From NCBI GenBank assembly GCA_039583875.1, contig CM077166.1, positions 89,650,564-89,714,563 of the forward strand: 64,000 nucleotides of DNA. Direction: 5' to 3'. The stretch comes from Platanthera guangdongensis (lineage: Eukaryota > Streptophyta > Magnoliopsida > Asparagales > Orchidaceae). The translations under genes and the position numbers were made by a program. Under the pieces are notes generated by a model. The model was not told where the DNA came from. It saw only the letters and a program-made list of their open reading frames with translations, and searched no databases. Positions 21,517 through 32,974 of this stretch are shown one piece after another (the first letter of the stretch is position 1; each line of letters begins with the position of its first letter).

Positions 21517-23723
21517 ATGGGTTCCATTGAGAATCATAAGGAGTTTGGTTCCATGAAGTTACCTATATGCAGGAAAGAGATTTTTGGCATATGGAAAGAA
21601 AGAGTTAGATTGTTTATGGAAGATTCAGATCCAAGAATATACATGACAGTCAAAGAAGGGTCATTCATCCCAATGAAAGTCTCATTTCTTGATGCAAATC
21701 TCAGGACACCAAAAGAGTATTCTGAAATGACAAAGGATGAGATCATCTTGTCTACTATGGATAAAAGAGCATAGAATATAATAGTCAGTGCTATAGATGA
21801 TTCAACATTCCAAAATTTTACTCACTGCAAGACATCTAAAGAAATGTGGGACAACCTGATTGTCTACATGGAGGGTTCAGAAGAGGTGAGAGAAGACAGA
21901 AAGTCTATGCTGAATCAGGAGTATGAAAGTTTTAGACAGTATAAAACAAACAGCATAACTGAATGTTACAAGAAATTCTTCAGAATAGTTAATGAACTGA
22001 TGTCATATGGAAGAGTATTCAGCACATATGAGTTAAATGATAAGTTTCTGAGATCATTAACTAAGGATTGAGACACCAAGATATGTGGCATTAGGGAAGT
22101 GGCCAGACTAGCAAAAATCTCACCTCCAACACTATTTGGCAAACTGCTTTCATATGAGATGCAGCTGATGGTCAGGAAGGAGGAGGAGAAAAGTAATAAA
22201 GTTGATTACAGAGATAAATCAGTGGCTTTCAAGACTGAAGCCATAAGAAAGGATAGGAGGATGTCTCCATCTCCTTCTAGGAATGCTACAGAAGTAGTTT
22301 CAGAAAGTTCTGACAGTCACACATCAGACAGTCCAAATTCTAATGAAGACTTGGCTGCTTTCTCAAAATAATTTCAAAGGTTCTTGAAGAAGAAACAGTG
22401 GAGATCCAAGAGATCCTCCTCACAATCCAAGGATGATTACTATCAGAAAAAGAAATCCTCTAGGAAGGACAGGTATGGCTCTAAACCTAGTACATTATCT
22501 TCAACTAATATTGTTTGTTATTGTTGCAACAGTCCTGGACATGTGGTAGTTGATTGTCTTGACAAATGGAAAGAATCTAATGATAAGAAGAAACTAAAAA
22601 ACAAGGGCAAGAAGGAGAAATCTTTTGTTGCAAAGAAACAAAAAAGCTGGTCAGATTCTTCATCATCAGATTCTGAGGCTGAAGCTGAGCTGAAGCATAC
22701 ATAGGACTGTTGTCAACTGAAGAGGATGTAGAAGAGGCTGAGTTCTTGAAATTGCTGGACTCAGTAAATGGAATTGAAGAATATTATTGTAATGGACTGA
22801 TGGCCTTGACAGAAGAAGATCAGTATTAGGATTAGCCTAGACCTAGTAAGGCAAATAATTCTTGAACAGTTTCTGATTACTATACTGGTTCAGAATCAAA
22901 AGCATCTGCATCAAGAGATGTGGATGAATCTGAATCTGAAGGAGATGTTCATCAACTTATTGATGAATATGGTGACCTGCTGCAAGCACTTAAGAAAAGC
23001 AGAATCCTTAATAAAGCACAGGCCAAGGAAATTGTTGTTCTTAAGCTAGCTGCATTTGATTCAGAGAAAATGTTGGATCTAAAGATGAATGAAGTAGCCA
23101 AACTGAAAAACATAACTGTTATTAAGATGGGTACTATTACATTTAAGAATGATCAAATCAAAAGTTTGGAAGTCAAACTTCAGAAGGAAAATGTTCTGGT
23201 GGCTAAATTCTCTAAGCTAAAATCAGTTTTACCTTTAATTGATGTTTTTATTCCCAAAAAGGGTAAGACAGGATTGGGCTTTAAGGGAAATGCAAGGGCT
23301 GTCAATTCCAAAAGAAAAGGCAAAGCCCCAGTACGGCCTCTAGCCTTCAAACCCCCCATTTCCTTCAGAAAAGTGTGGCAGCCAACTAATAGATATGATC
23401 ATGATATCATACATGGTTATGGTAAGCCTCATATTCTGAATGACAAGGGTGTAGCTCTAGCACTCAAGCAAAGAACCACTGTACCAACAGTGTTAAGAAC
23501 AGCTGACAGCAATGCTGTTAAAACTGTATCTAAAAAAAGGTACAATAGATATGAGTGCTAGTGTTGTGGTAAGATAGGGCATTATGTCATGGATTGCTGG
23601 CAGAACACCGGTGTTAGGAAGAATTCCAGCTTACCTGTGAAGAAGGATGCTGGTAATAATATCAAGTTTCAATCTAACTTGAACCTAGAACCCAATAAAT
23701 ATTGGGGTTCTAAGGTAAATTAA
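21517..23723 (+). pseudogene. Sire-A gag
   Basis: Starts ATGGGTTCCATTGAGAATC at 21517, as in B and C. It encodes KLPICRKEIFGIWKERVRLFM (copia Gag N-terminus), MLNQEYESFRQYKTNSITECYKKFFRIVNEL, and two zinc knuckles: CYCCNSPGHVVVDC near 22520-22562 and a second near 23558-23600 in which the tryptophan codon is now TAG. In-frame stops at 21772, 22069 and 22369 and a frame change between 22704 and 22920 disable it. The last codons run to an in-frame TAA at 23721-23723 that is also present in B and C, so that stop belongs to the family rather than to decay. Confidence 0.87.
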
Positions 23724-26700
23724 TTTTATTTGCTGCAGGTGTGGCCAAGTTGCAATACCCCTATATGGTACTTGGACAGTGGATGTTCCAGGCACATGAC
23801 TGGAACAAGAAGAATGTTAAAAGACTATACTCCCATAGAGAATGGACCCAAAGTGATCTTTGGTGGATCAGAAAAAAGGGCCATAAAAGGGTTTGGTAAC
23901 ATTTCTACTAGTTCTATAACAATCACTCAAGTGGCGTATGTAAAAGGTTTGAAACATAACTTGATAAGCATAAGTCAGCTGAGTGATCTTGGGTATGACA
24001 CTTCATTTATTAAGAATGGGCGTCAGATCAAAAGGACAAGTGATCAGAAGGTGATCTTGTCTGGTTATAGAAAAGGGAATGTTTATTGTTTAAATTTTTA
24101 TTACGAAAACATGAACTCTCATGTATGTTTAGTTGTAGATGAGAAAGCATCTCAGTGTGTCCAATGGCACAAGAGGCTAGCTCATCTGAACTATAAGACT
24201 ATAGGTCAGCTTTATAGTTTAGAGTTAGTAAGGAATGGTCCTCAATTTAAGTGCATAAAAGAGGGTATATGTTCAGCTTGTCAAAAAGGCAAGCAGATCA
24301 AATCCTCTTTTCATAGTCTTAATACCAAAGACTCTGTGAGAGGTTTGTACCTCTTGCATATGGATCTATTTGTTCCTATGCCAGTTTATAGTCTAGGTAG
24401 GAAAGTCTATACTTTTGTGATAGTATATGACTTTTCTAGATTTACATTCGTTTTCTTTTTGAGGTAGAAATCTGAAACCCCAACTGTCTTTCATAACTTT
24501 GTTAAACATATTCATAATGAACTTATCAATTCAGTGGTCAAAATCAGAAGTGACCATGGAACTGAATTTCAGTCTGATTGTATGACAAGGTTTTGTGAAG
24601 AACTAGGGATTCATCAGGATTTCTCCTCACCTAGAACACCTCAGCAAAATGGAATTGCTGAAAGAAAGAAAAGAACTCTTATTGATGCTAGTAGAACTCT
24701 ACTAAGTGACACTTCACTCCAAAAATATTTCTGTGCTGAGGTAGTAAATACTACTTGTCATGTTCTCAATAGAGCATCTATAACTAAGAACCACAAAAAG
24801 TCTCCCTATGAGATTATGAAGGGCAGAAAACCAAACATATCCTACTTTAGGATCTTTGGTAGCAAGTGTTATATGCTTAACATTGGCAAGTCTCACCTAA
24901 CTAAGTTTGCTTCCAAATCACAAGATGGGATATTTGTTGGGTACAATAATAACAGTAAGGCGTATAAGATCTACAACTTGACTACACAAGTTGTAGAAGA
25001 ATCTGAGCTAATTAACTTTGAGTTGTCTAGCAATTCTTGTAGCTCAGCAGGTTTAAAAGAAAAGTTGGACATGCTGACCATTAATGAAGACCAAACTGCA
25101 AGGCAGGATGTGGAAAATGATGGTTGCTGTCCAGGGGGAGTACAAGGTCCACAAGCTGACATTGAAGACTAAGAAGTTCAGCATGGTGGAGAAATTGAAG
25201 AAGTTCAAATTATTGATAGAATGCCTCCAGCAATAAGGAATCTAAAGGATCATCCAGCGCACCAAATCATTGGTGATCCCAGACATGGTGTGCAAACTAG
25301 AAGCAAACACATGAACATAGTGCTTTGCTCAAGTTTCTTGTCACAAATGGAACTAAAGAGATTTGAAGAAGTCATATAAGACTCCAACTAGATTGATGCA
25401 ATGTAGGAGGAGTTGAATCAATTCAGAAGGTGTAAAGTATGAGAGATGGTTCCAAAACCAAAGGATCATAATATTATTGAGACAAAGTGGATCTACAGGA
25501 ATAAACTAGATAAAAATGGCATCATAGTGAAGAATAAAGCAAGACTGGTTGCCAAAGGTTATAGATAGGAGGAGGGCATTGACTTTGATCAGACATTTGC
25601 CCCAGTATCAAGGTTGGAAGCAATAAGGCTATTCCTTGCCTTTGCTGCTTTCCAAGGTTTCAAAGTATACCAAATGGATGTCAAGTCAGCATTCTTAAAT
25701 GATAATTTCAAAGAAGAAGTCTATCTTGGACAACCCTCAGGTTTTTTTGATCCACTTTATCCTGATTATGTTTATAGACTTAAGAAAACCTTATATAGCT
25801 TAAAACAAGCCCCTAGGGCTTGGTTTGAAACATTGTCTAATTTCCTCATTGAAAATAAATTTTCAACGGGGAAAATAGACAAGACCCTATTTCTTAGGGA
25901 TTCAAAGGGCAAGATGATCCTAGTATAGATTTATGTTGATGACATAATCTTTGGATCTACAGAAAACAACCTTTGTAGGAAGTTTGCAAAACTTATGCAA
26001 ATGAAGTTTGAGATGAGCAGTATGGGTGAGCTCAAATTCTTCTTGGGACTCCAAGTAAGACAGACTGATGATGTCTTGTCCCTATCATAGTCTATGTTCA
26101 CCAAGGAGTTAATTAAGAAATATGGTATGGAGTCATCCACCACCATGAGAACTCCAATGGGGACAAGTATGCCTTTAGGCAAAGATGATGCAGGAAAACC
26201 TGTAGATGAGTCTTTGTATAGAGGGATAATTGGCTCCCTTCTATACTTAACTGCCAGTAGACCAGACATTATGTATGCTACATGTGTCTGTGCTAGGTAC
26301 CAAGCAAGCCCTAAAGAATCTCATTATATTGTAGTTAAAAGAATATTAAGATATCTTAAGGGCACACCTAATCTTGGTCTTTGGTACCCTAAGAATAGAG
26401 ACTTTCTACTAACTGGTTTTTCAGATGCAGACTTTGCAGGTTGCAAAGAAGATAGAAAGAGCACCACTGGCACATGTCAGTTTCTAGGTAGTAGATTGGT
26501 GTCATGGAGCAGTAAGAAGCAGACAAGTGTGGTAATTTCCACTACAGAGTCTGAGTATATTGCTGCAGGCAGCTGCTGTGCTCAGCTTTTATGGATTCAA
26601 AATCAACTTGAAGACTATGGTCTCAAGGTAAGTAGAACTCCTCTATTTTGTGATTCTACAAGTACTATTTCTATTGCTAAAAACATTGTATCACATAACA

Positions 26701-26873
26701 GAACAAAGCATATAAAAATTAGATTTCACTTCATTAGAGAGCATGTTGAAAAAGAAGATATTTGTTTGGAATTTGTCACCACAAATAATCAAATTGCTGA
26801 CATGTTTACTAAACCACTAGATGAAACTAAATTTAATTATTTCAAAATTGAATTAGGCATGTTAAACCTAGAG
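23724..26873 (+). pseudogene. Sire-A pol: protease, integrase, RT and RNase H
   Basis: All pieces are in one frame with no frameshift but about ten nonsense codons. Protease WYLDSGCSRHMTG is near 23768. The integrase zinc region HKRLAHLNYKTI...CSACQKGKQ is near 24170-24295, and the core has LLHMDLF, IRSDHGTEFQ and NGIAERKKRTL. RT has [10 protein letters not shown] (25675) and [10 protein letters not shown] (25933), and RNase H has [15 protein letters not shown] (26427). It ends ADMFTKPLDETKFN. Compared with C, the stops are CAG/CAA to TAG/TAA and TGG to TAG/TGA (for example 24465, 25377, 25392, 25404, 25441, 25568, 25926, 26088). Confidence 0.9.
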
Positions 26874-26923
26874 TAACTTGGTAAATCTGCCTAAGTAATT
26901 CAATGTTAACATATAGTAGTTTA

Positions 26924-27235
26924 TGTCGACACAAAAGGAAATCAGTGTCGACATATAGTAGTTTGTGTCGACACTTAAGGTAAGTTGTGTCGACACAACA
27001 AAATAGTGGTGAGATAGTGGTGTCGACACTCAGAGTTTTGTGTCGACACATAGAAGTTCTATCATTTAGATAGTTGTGTCGACACATACAGAAGTCTGTG
27101 TCGACACACATATATTAGAGTCGACTATTAAGTAGTCTGTGTCGACACATCGTAAACTGTGTCGACAAATAGTGTTGTCCGACTCTGTCGAGACATTACA
27201 AGTCTGTGTCAACATAATCTCGACAGTGTCGACAC
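26924..27235. repeat. Internal GTGTCGACAC array of Sire-A, between pol and aORF
   Basis: About nine exact palindromes and six variants begin about 50 bp after the pol stop. The array ends about 50 bp before the TATA box at 27283. It is the same motif as in the LTR, but the flanking sequences differ, so it is not a simple LTR duplication. Sire-B (35814-36260) and Sire-C (50178-50624) have it at the same place. Confidence 0.9.
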
Positions 27236-27282
27236 ATTAAGTAACTATTACCCCGCCTTTTAACCTTCTGGGTTGACAAACA

Positions 27283-27290
27283 TATAAATA
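27283..27290 (+). promoter_or_regulatory. Putative internal promoter TATA box for aORF (Sire-A)
   Basis: TATAAATA lies 103 bp upstream of the aORF ATG (27393). The matching boxes in B and C are 98-99 bp upstream of theirs. Position, conservation in three copies and the upstream palindrome array suggest a dedicated promoter; transcription itself is not shown. Confidence 0.65.
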
Positions 27291-27392
27291 GGTCACAGAA
27301 CAACTTTGTCGACTACGCTCTCAACATTTTCGAGACCAAATCTTTGAGTCGACAAACCTTCATCTCTCTTCTCCTCAAATTTCTCATCACCA

Positions 27393-30126
27393 ATGGCACC
27401 AAAGTTGGAGAACAACATCAATGAAGGCTATGAGTTAGTTCGCAATGCTTTTGAGAGTGCAGCGACTGAGATTAGAGATGTGATAACCCTAATCCAAGAA
27501 AATGGTTTAGAATGTCTATTTTCAGAACCTACCAAGATCTGGAAGACGGAGATTCTTGAATTCTATACAAAATCAACCCTGGATTCAACTGGATTGAAGA
27601 TTATGTCATCAATTCAAGGAAGAAAGGTGAAACTTAACCAAAAGCATCTCAGGAAGACACTCCAATTGCCCGGGACTTAGGAAGATGATGAAGTCACATA
27701 TTCAATGAAAAAAGAAGCTCTTCAATGGTTTGGCCTGGATCCCACCACTAAGATTGAATCATCAATGCAGAGGAAAGGGATGAACTCATACGGAAAGTTT
27801 CTTTCAGATATTATGGGAAAAGTAATTCTCTGCAAACCAGGAGGAAATGATAGGATCTCAGCTTATATGTTCATCTTGATGACCAAAGTTATTTTCAGAA
27901 TAAACACTAACTCGTCTGTAGTGATTTTTGACAAAATCAAGGAAAGCCTGAAGAAACCTAATGTAGGAAGAATACTGAGTCTATATCTGGCAATAAATAT
28001 TCCTGAAGTAATGAACCACACAACAAGATTTAGAATAAACCACATGAGAAGGATGGATATGAAAATACTGTCCAGGTGGGAAAGAGTTTTGACAAAAGAT
28101 GGTTCTACACCACAGAAACAATCACAACTCAAAAAGAAAAAGACAACACCCAGGAAACCTGAATCTTCTACTGATTCAGAAGAACAAGTAATCTTCAGTT
28201 CAGATGAAGACCAACAAGAATCTACAAGGAAATCATATGATCCTAAGAATGTATATGATAGTCAGATGCAGGGGGAGCATATTCCAGAAAGCACCATCCA
28301 ACTGGATCAAGTTCAGGATGTGCTTCCTCTAGGGGGAGCCAATGAGCTTTCACCAGCTCATCAAGAATCCTTACCTCCAGAAGTTGCTCAAGAGATAGAG
28401 CAAGCTGCATTAGAGAGTGAAACAGCCACTCAAACTATTCTTGAGGTAATAGGTGATATTAATCAATCTATACTAGATACTGAGTTAGATACATTAACTG
28501 TGCTTCTAACTGATGTTGAACAGACACACCATGACAACATCCCTACATAGGATGTATCAATGGATGATACATTTGTATTAAATGATGTTCCATTAAATGT
28601 AAAATATACAGATGTTCCTCCAGTTCAACTGCAACAAGAATTTACTCTTGAGGAATTGTTTCCTGACTTAGAAGAAGTAAGAACTGAGGAAGTAGTGCCA
28701 AGAACTAAGGTGGAGGAGCCAGGGACTCGGGGGGAGTTTCCAAGAACTGACAAGTAGCTGCCCTCAATCCAAAGGATATAGTGAACCTTGAAAGTTCTTT
28801 TGAATCTGATGATGGAGAAGCATTAAGAGCAAAGAAGAGAAAACTGATGGTTTACAGGAAGAAAAGCTCAAATTATAAGAAAGCTTTACAGACTGCCTCA
28901 CAAACCTCAACTCCAACAGTTGATTTCAGTTCACTGTTGGTTCCTCTGCAAATTAAAATGGATGAGCAAAGAGCAGCCATGGAGAAATATATGGCTGAAA
29001 GCCATAAGGAAATTCAATTCACTCTGGCTCAAGATATAAAATTAATCAGATTTGAAGTAAACCAGAATAAGAAGGATATGATAGATTGCTTCCATAAAGG
29101 AGGTAATGCTGTAGTTTATCTGGCCAAACAGAATCAAGAGGCAAGGACACAGATTGATGATATAGTGGTCAAGCAAGGATATGTCCTAGAAAATCAAAGT
29201 AGGATGAATGATAATCTTACTGAATCACATAATGTGATTGTTACTGAGTTAAAGAATAATGCAAGTGCATTACCCGAGGAAAGCGCTAATGAGAAGTCAG
29301 AGTTTGATAAGAAACTTCAAGAAGATTTAGCCACTTTTCAATCTGCCATTCAAGCCTCTCAGAAGATCATATCTGCTCAGCAACAGAAGTTTAAAGCTTA
29401 TTATACAGAAGGAACCAATTATCTTGTTAATCAGATCAGGTTCCAAAAAGATGACTTAAGGGATCATATTGAGAGAGAAGTCATAAAGGGGGAGAGGTTG
29501 ATAGTAAATGCTAGTTCAGAGCATTCGAAATTGATAACAAATGCTGTTATAGCAACTTTGGGATATCCACACATATGTGATGATGATAATACAGCTGAGT
29601 CAGGTACAAAAGCTGCAGGAATTGAAGGGGGTCAGCAGGAGGTAGCTCAAATCATATACCCCCTTCTAATTTTGAAGGAATTCAACAACTTATTCAACAG
29701 ATGTATAGCCCTCCAGAGGCTACTAAGACTGTTATAATTGAGAAAGTGGAAATGTTAGAGGCAGCACTGAATAAAGAGCAAGAAGCTCAACACTTAAAGA
29801 AAAGGTTTAGAGAGCAGGCTGAACTGAAGCCTGATTTTGAAAGAGGGAGTCCAACCTCCAGAAATATAATACTCACTGCCTGGCAAGCTGTCAAAGACAA
29901 AATGCATGATAGAGGCAAGTGGTATTCTGAAGTTGAGTGGAACAAATATCTACAGAGACAAGATGTGATACATCAGTTCAGAAGGGATCACAAGGCTGGG
30001 AAAATACCTGCTACAACTGTGGAGCCCAGTAAATACTTTCCTAAGGCTTATCACTATTTTGAAAGGCAAAAAGTTAAGGCTGAAGAACTTAAGAAGAAGG
30101 ATCTCAAAGGCAAGAAGCCAACTTAA
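27393..30126 (+). pseudogene. Sire-A aORF (additional 3' ORF; SIRE env-like position)
   Basis: Starts ATGGCACCAAAG at 27393. Conserved parts are an N-terminal segment (INEGYELVRNAFESAATEI), a central block (RKGMNSYGKFLSDIMGKVIL, KPGGNDRISAYMF, KIKESLKKPNVGRI, IPEVMN), a long acidic Ser/Gln-rich region, a helical region (MDEQRAAMEKYMAESHKEIQ, DCFHKGGNAVVYLA, KQGYVLENQSRMNDNLTESH), and a basic C-terminus (SRNIILTAWQAVKD, YHYFERQKVKAEELKKKDLK). I see no signal peptide or membrane segment. Stops at 27678, 28548 and 28755 and a frame change near 29700 break it. SIRE elements are known to carry an env-like ORF here; nothing in this protein supports an envelope role. Confidence 0.8.
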
Positions 30127-30465
30127 GATACTGAAGCACCAGTACAACAAAAGAGTCTAGTCTGGCAAAGGCATAGTGATCAAGGAGCCTGATCAACCTT
30201 AAGATAGATTGACTAGATTTTATAACATTGTAATCTTCAGTTTTAAACTCCATGTAATTTGTTGTCAACACTCTTTTGTGAATTTTAAACAAAACAATGA
30301 TTCATGATTGTTATGTTTGTATTATATTCTGTGATGATATTATTTACTTGTTTTGTTTATATGTTTCCCTGTCATTGAATGTTTTTATACATCATATTAT
30401 TAATTTTATTATAAGTGATGTATATCATTGACTAAGGGTTATGACTTCTCCAAATAGGGGGAGAT
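30127..30465 (+). other. Sire-A 3' untranslated region and polypurine tract
   Basis: No gene. A/T-rich region ending in the purine tract AATAGGGGGAGAT (30453-30465) that primes plus-strand synthesis, immediately before the 3' LTR. Confidence 0.8.
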
Positions 30466-30555
30466 TGTTGGGTACATTGAAAAATTTGTATCAGATTTGG
30501 AGAAGCCTCGCCTAACTCAATGATATGCATCAAGTTGTATTTGATGTTGTGTTGA
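30466..30555 (+). repeat. Sire-A 3' LTR, piece 1
   Basis: Starts TGTTGGGTACATTG and matches the first 90 bp of the 5' LTR, then is cut by Sire-B with the duplication gttga (30551-30555). Confidence 0.92.
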
Positions 30556-32675
30556 TGAAAGATATGGTACCTACACACCTAGAGGGGGGGGGTGAATAGG
30601 TGACCTAATCCTTTTCTAACTTTACTGGCAGCAAACAGTTTATTATCACAGATTTATAACTTTTGCACAACAATCACAAAGCATTCACAGCATACACAGC
30701 ACAATCACAGCACAACACAGTAGTTTATAGTGGTTCCCCAAGATATGGGTACATCCACTTTCCCCCTTCGCCTATCTAGCAGTGTACTAGATTCGGCCAA
30801 ACTCCTCCACTGTCTCAGAACCCAAATTGGTTACTACACCTCAGGCCCAAGGCCTTACAACTCAGCTTTATCCCAAAGCCTACACTCAGCCAATCAAGGC
30901 CTTCACTCAGCCAACCAAGTCCTACACTCAGCCAACAAGGCCTACACTCAGAGATCTAAATCTCCTACACTCAGGCGCACAAGCCCTACCCTCAGCCTTT
31001 ATAGTTATAGGCTTACAATTCACTCAGATCCAAGGGATCCTACAAGTTAAAAATGTATTACAGATATTAACTCTACAACTCAGAAATAAAAGAGGGGAGT
31101 TGAGAGTTTCTTGATGAGTTCTTGGAAGAACTCAGCTGCATTCACTCTGACTAAGCTTTCTTCAAAGCTTCTTGAGTAGAACTGAATAAGACTGAATCCT
31201 CCTGCAGTTGTTCCTTGACCTCTGCCACTTGAGATCCAGAATTGAATCTGAATCCTTCTTCTCAGCCTAGTTCTAGAGGCTGATTTCTTGGATGGAGCCC
31301 TCTCTCTCCAACTTCTTAGATCTGTACTTGGACTGCAAGATCTTCTTATGTTGATACTTTGTGTACCACTTATTCTTCAACAATGTGATCCACTTGAACA
31401 ACTATCTGAACAACTCTTGAACTACTATCTGAACCACACTTTCTGTAAACTGTAGGTGCCTATTTATAGGCATTCTTCATGGTAACCGGTTGGTCCGGTC
31501 CATAACTGACTTCTGATATCTCTGACAGGTGTTGTAGACCGGCTGGAACGGCAGTTGTCAAGACATCCAGTCACTTCTTGAAAATCTCTAACTGTCTGTA
31601 AGTGTCGAGACTTTCTGTCTTTAAGTGTCGACACTTATAGTCCAAGTGTCGACACATGTTATGTAAGTGTCGACACAAGTCTACAAGGTGTCGACACAAC
31701 TCCTTGTATGTCTCGACACAGATTCTTCTGCATGTGTCGACACTGAAATTGAGTGTCGACACAAGTACTTGTTCTTCTAGCTTTTGCTGAATTCTTCTAA
31801 GTGTCGACACATCTCTTTTGTGTTGATACAACTTTTTGTGTTGAATCTATCAAGTGTCGACACTGCTTCTTGGTGTCGACACATAGTCTTCAATGTCGAT
31901 ACTTGCTGAGTGTCGACACAGCTCCTTATGTCGATACACCTTCTTCTTGTTGAGACTTCAGCTGAGTGTCGACACATTCCCTTAGTGTCGACACTTGTAC
32001 TTAGAATATTTTTGTTGATCTTTCTGATCTTTGCTAAGTGTCGACACAGCTCCTTGTGTCGACACTTTCTTCAAGTGTAGAGTCTTTAGCTGAGTGTCGA
32101 CACATTGTGCTGGTGTCGACACTTACTTCATGTGTTGACTCTTCTGGTTGTGTGTCGACACATTGTGCTGGGTGTCGACACATACTTCAAATGCTGGCTC
32201 TTCTATTGAGTGTCGACACATTGTTTTGAGTGTCGACACTTTAACTTAGTCTCTGCAGACTTTTGCTGAGTGTCGACACAGCTCCAAGTGTCGACACTTT
32301 CTGGTGTAGACACAGCTTCACTGGTGTCGACACAGCTCCTTGTGTTGACACTTCTTGTTTGCACTTTTCTTCACTGAGTGTCGACACAGCTCCAAGTGTC
32401 GACACTTTCTGTCTGGTGTCGACTCTGCATCCCAGGTGTCGACACAATGACTCCAAGTGTCGACACTGCTTGTCTGGGTGTCGACACAAGTCTTCTTAAG
32501 TGTCGACACTTTGCCTCTGGGTGTCGACACATGGACTTGGAAACTTTTTGCTTCAGTCCAGTGATTTCTTAACCTGCACAAGTAAACTCAACATACATCA
32601 AATACATTATGATGTATATCATTGAGTTGGGTGAGGCTTCTTCAAATCAGGTACATTTGACCAATGTACCCAACA
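30556..32675 (-). repeat. Sire-B 3' LTR (left copy)
   Basis: 2120 bp. On the minus strand it starts TGTTGGGTACATTGG at 32675 and ends TTTCA at 30556. The palindrome array is at 31602-32530, TATAAATA is complementary to 31461-31468, and 19-bp tandem units (CCTTGGTTGGCTGAGTGTA on this strand) lie near 30885-30960. The polypurine tract is complementary to 32676-32690. Confidence 0.92.
31602..32530. repeat. GTGTCGACAC palindrome array, Sire-B left LTR
   Basis: I count about 30 exact GTGTCGACAC copies and about 10 variants in 929 bp. They are often paired with centres about 18 bp apart, for example palindrome-AGCTCCAA-palindrome. The pairs are separated by longer CTTCTGCT-type spacers, giving a looser unit of about 60 bp. 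Confidence 0.93.
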
Positions 32676-32974
32676 ATCTCCCCCTATTTGGAGAAGTCAT
32701 AACCCTTAGTCAATGATATACACCATTCATAATTAAAAATTACAAAATGATGTAAAGCAGATTATTTACAGCAGGGTAAACATAAACATGTATTAATTCA
32801 CACATGTATACACATTCATCATTTCAGAACAAACAAGAAATAGACACATTCACAGAACAATCATGAAATATATTTATCATAAATTGTTCTAACATTTTTC
32901 TTATACATCTTCAGTGGTTTACAAAAATGTTTTACATTCAAAAGATTACAACAATCTTCAAGTCAATTCTTAAT

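Noticed and set aside
27393..30126. aORF as a captured host gene or retroviral envelope
   Set aside because: Present at the same place in three copies of the family, so not a private capture. No signal peptide, membrane span or fusion segment is visible, so an envelope call is not supported.
31602..32530. CRISPR-like pattern of palindromic repeats separated by unique spacers
   Set aside because: The repeats are only 10 bp, spacers are irregular (about 8-35 bp), the array is duplicated in both LTRs of plant retrotransposons, and no cas genes exist. These are LTR sequence motifs.
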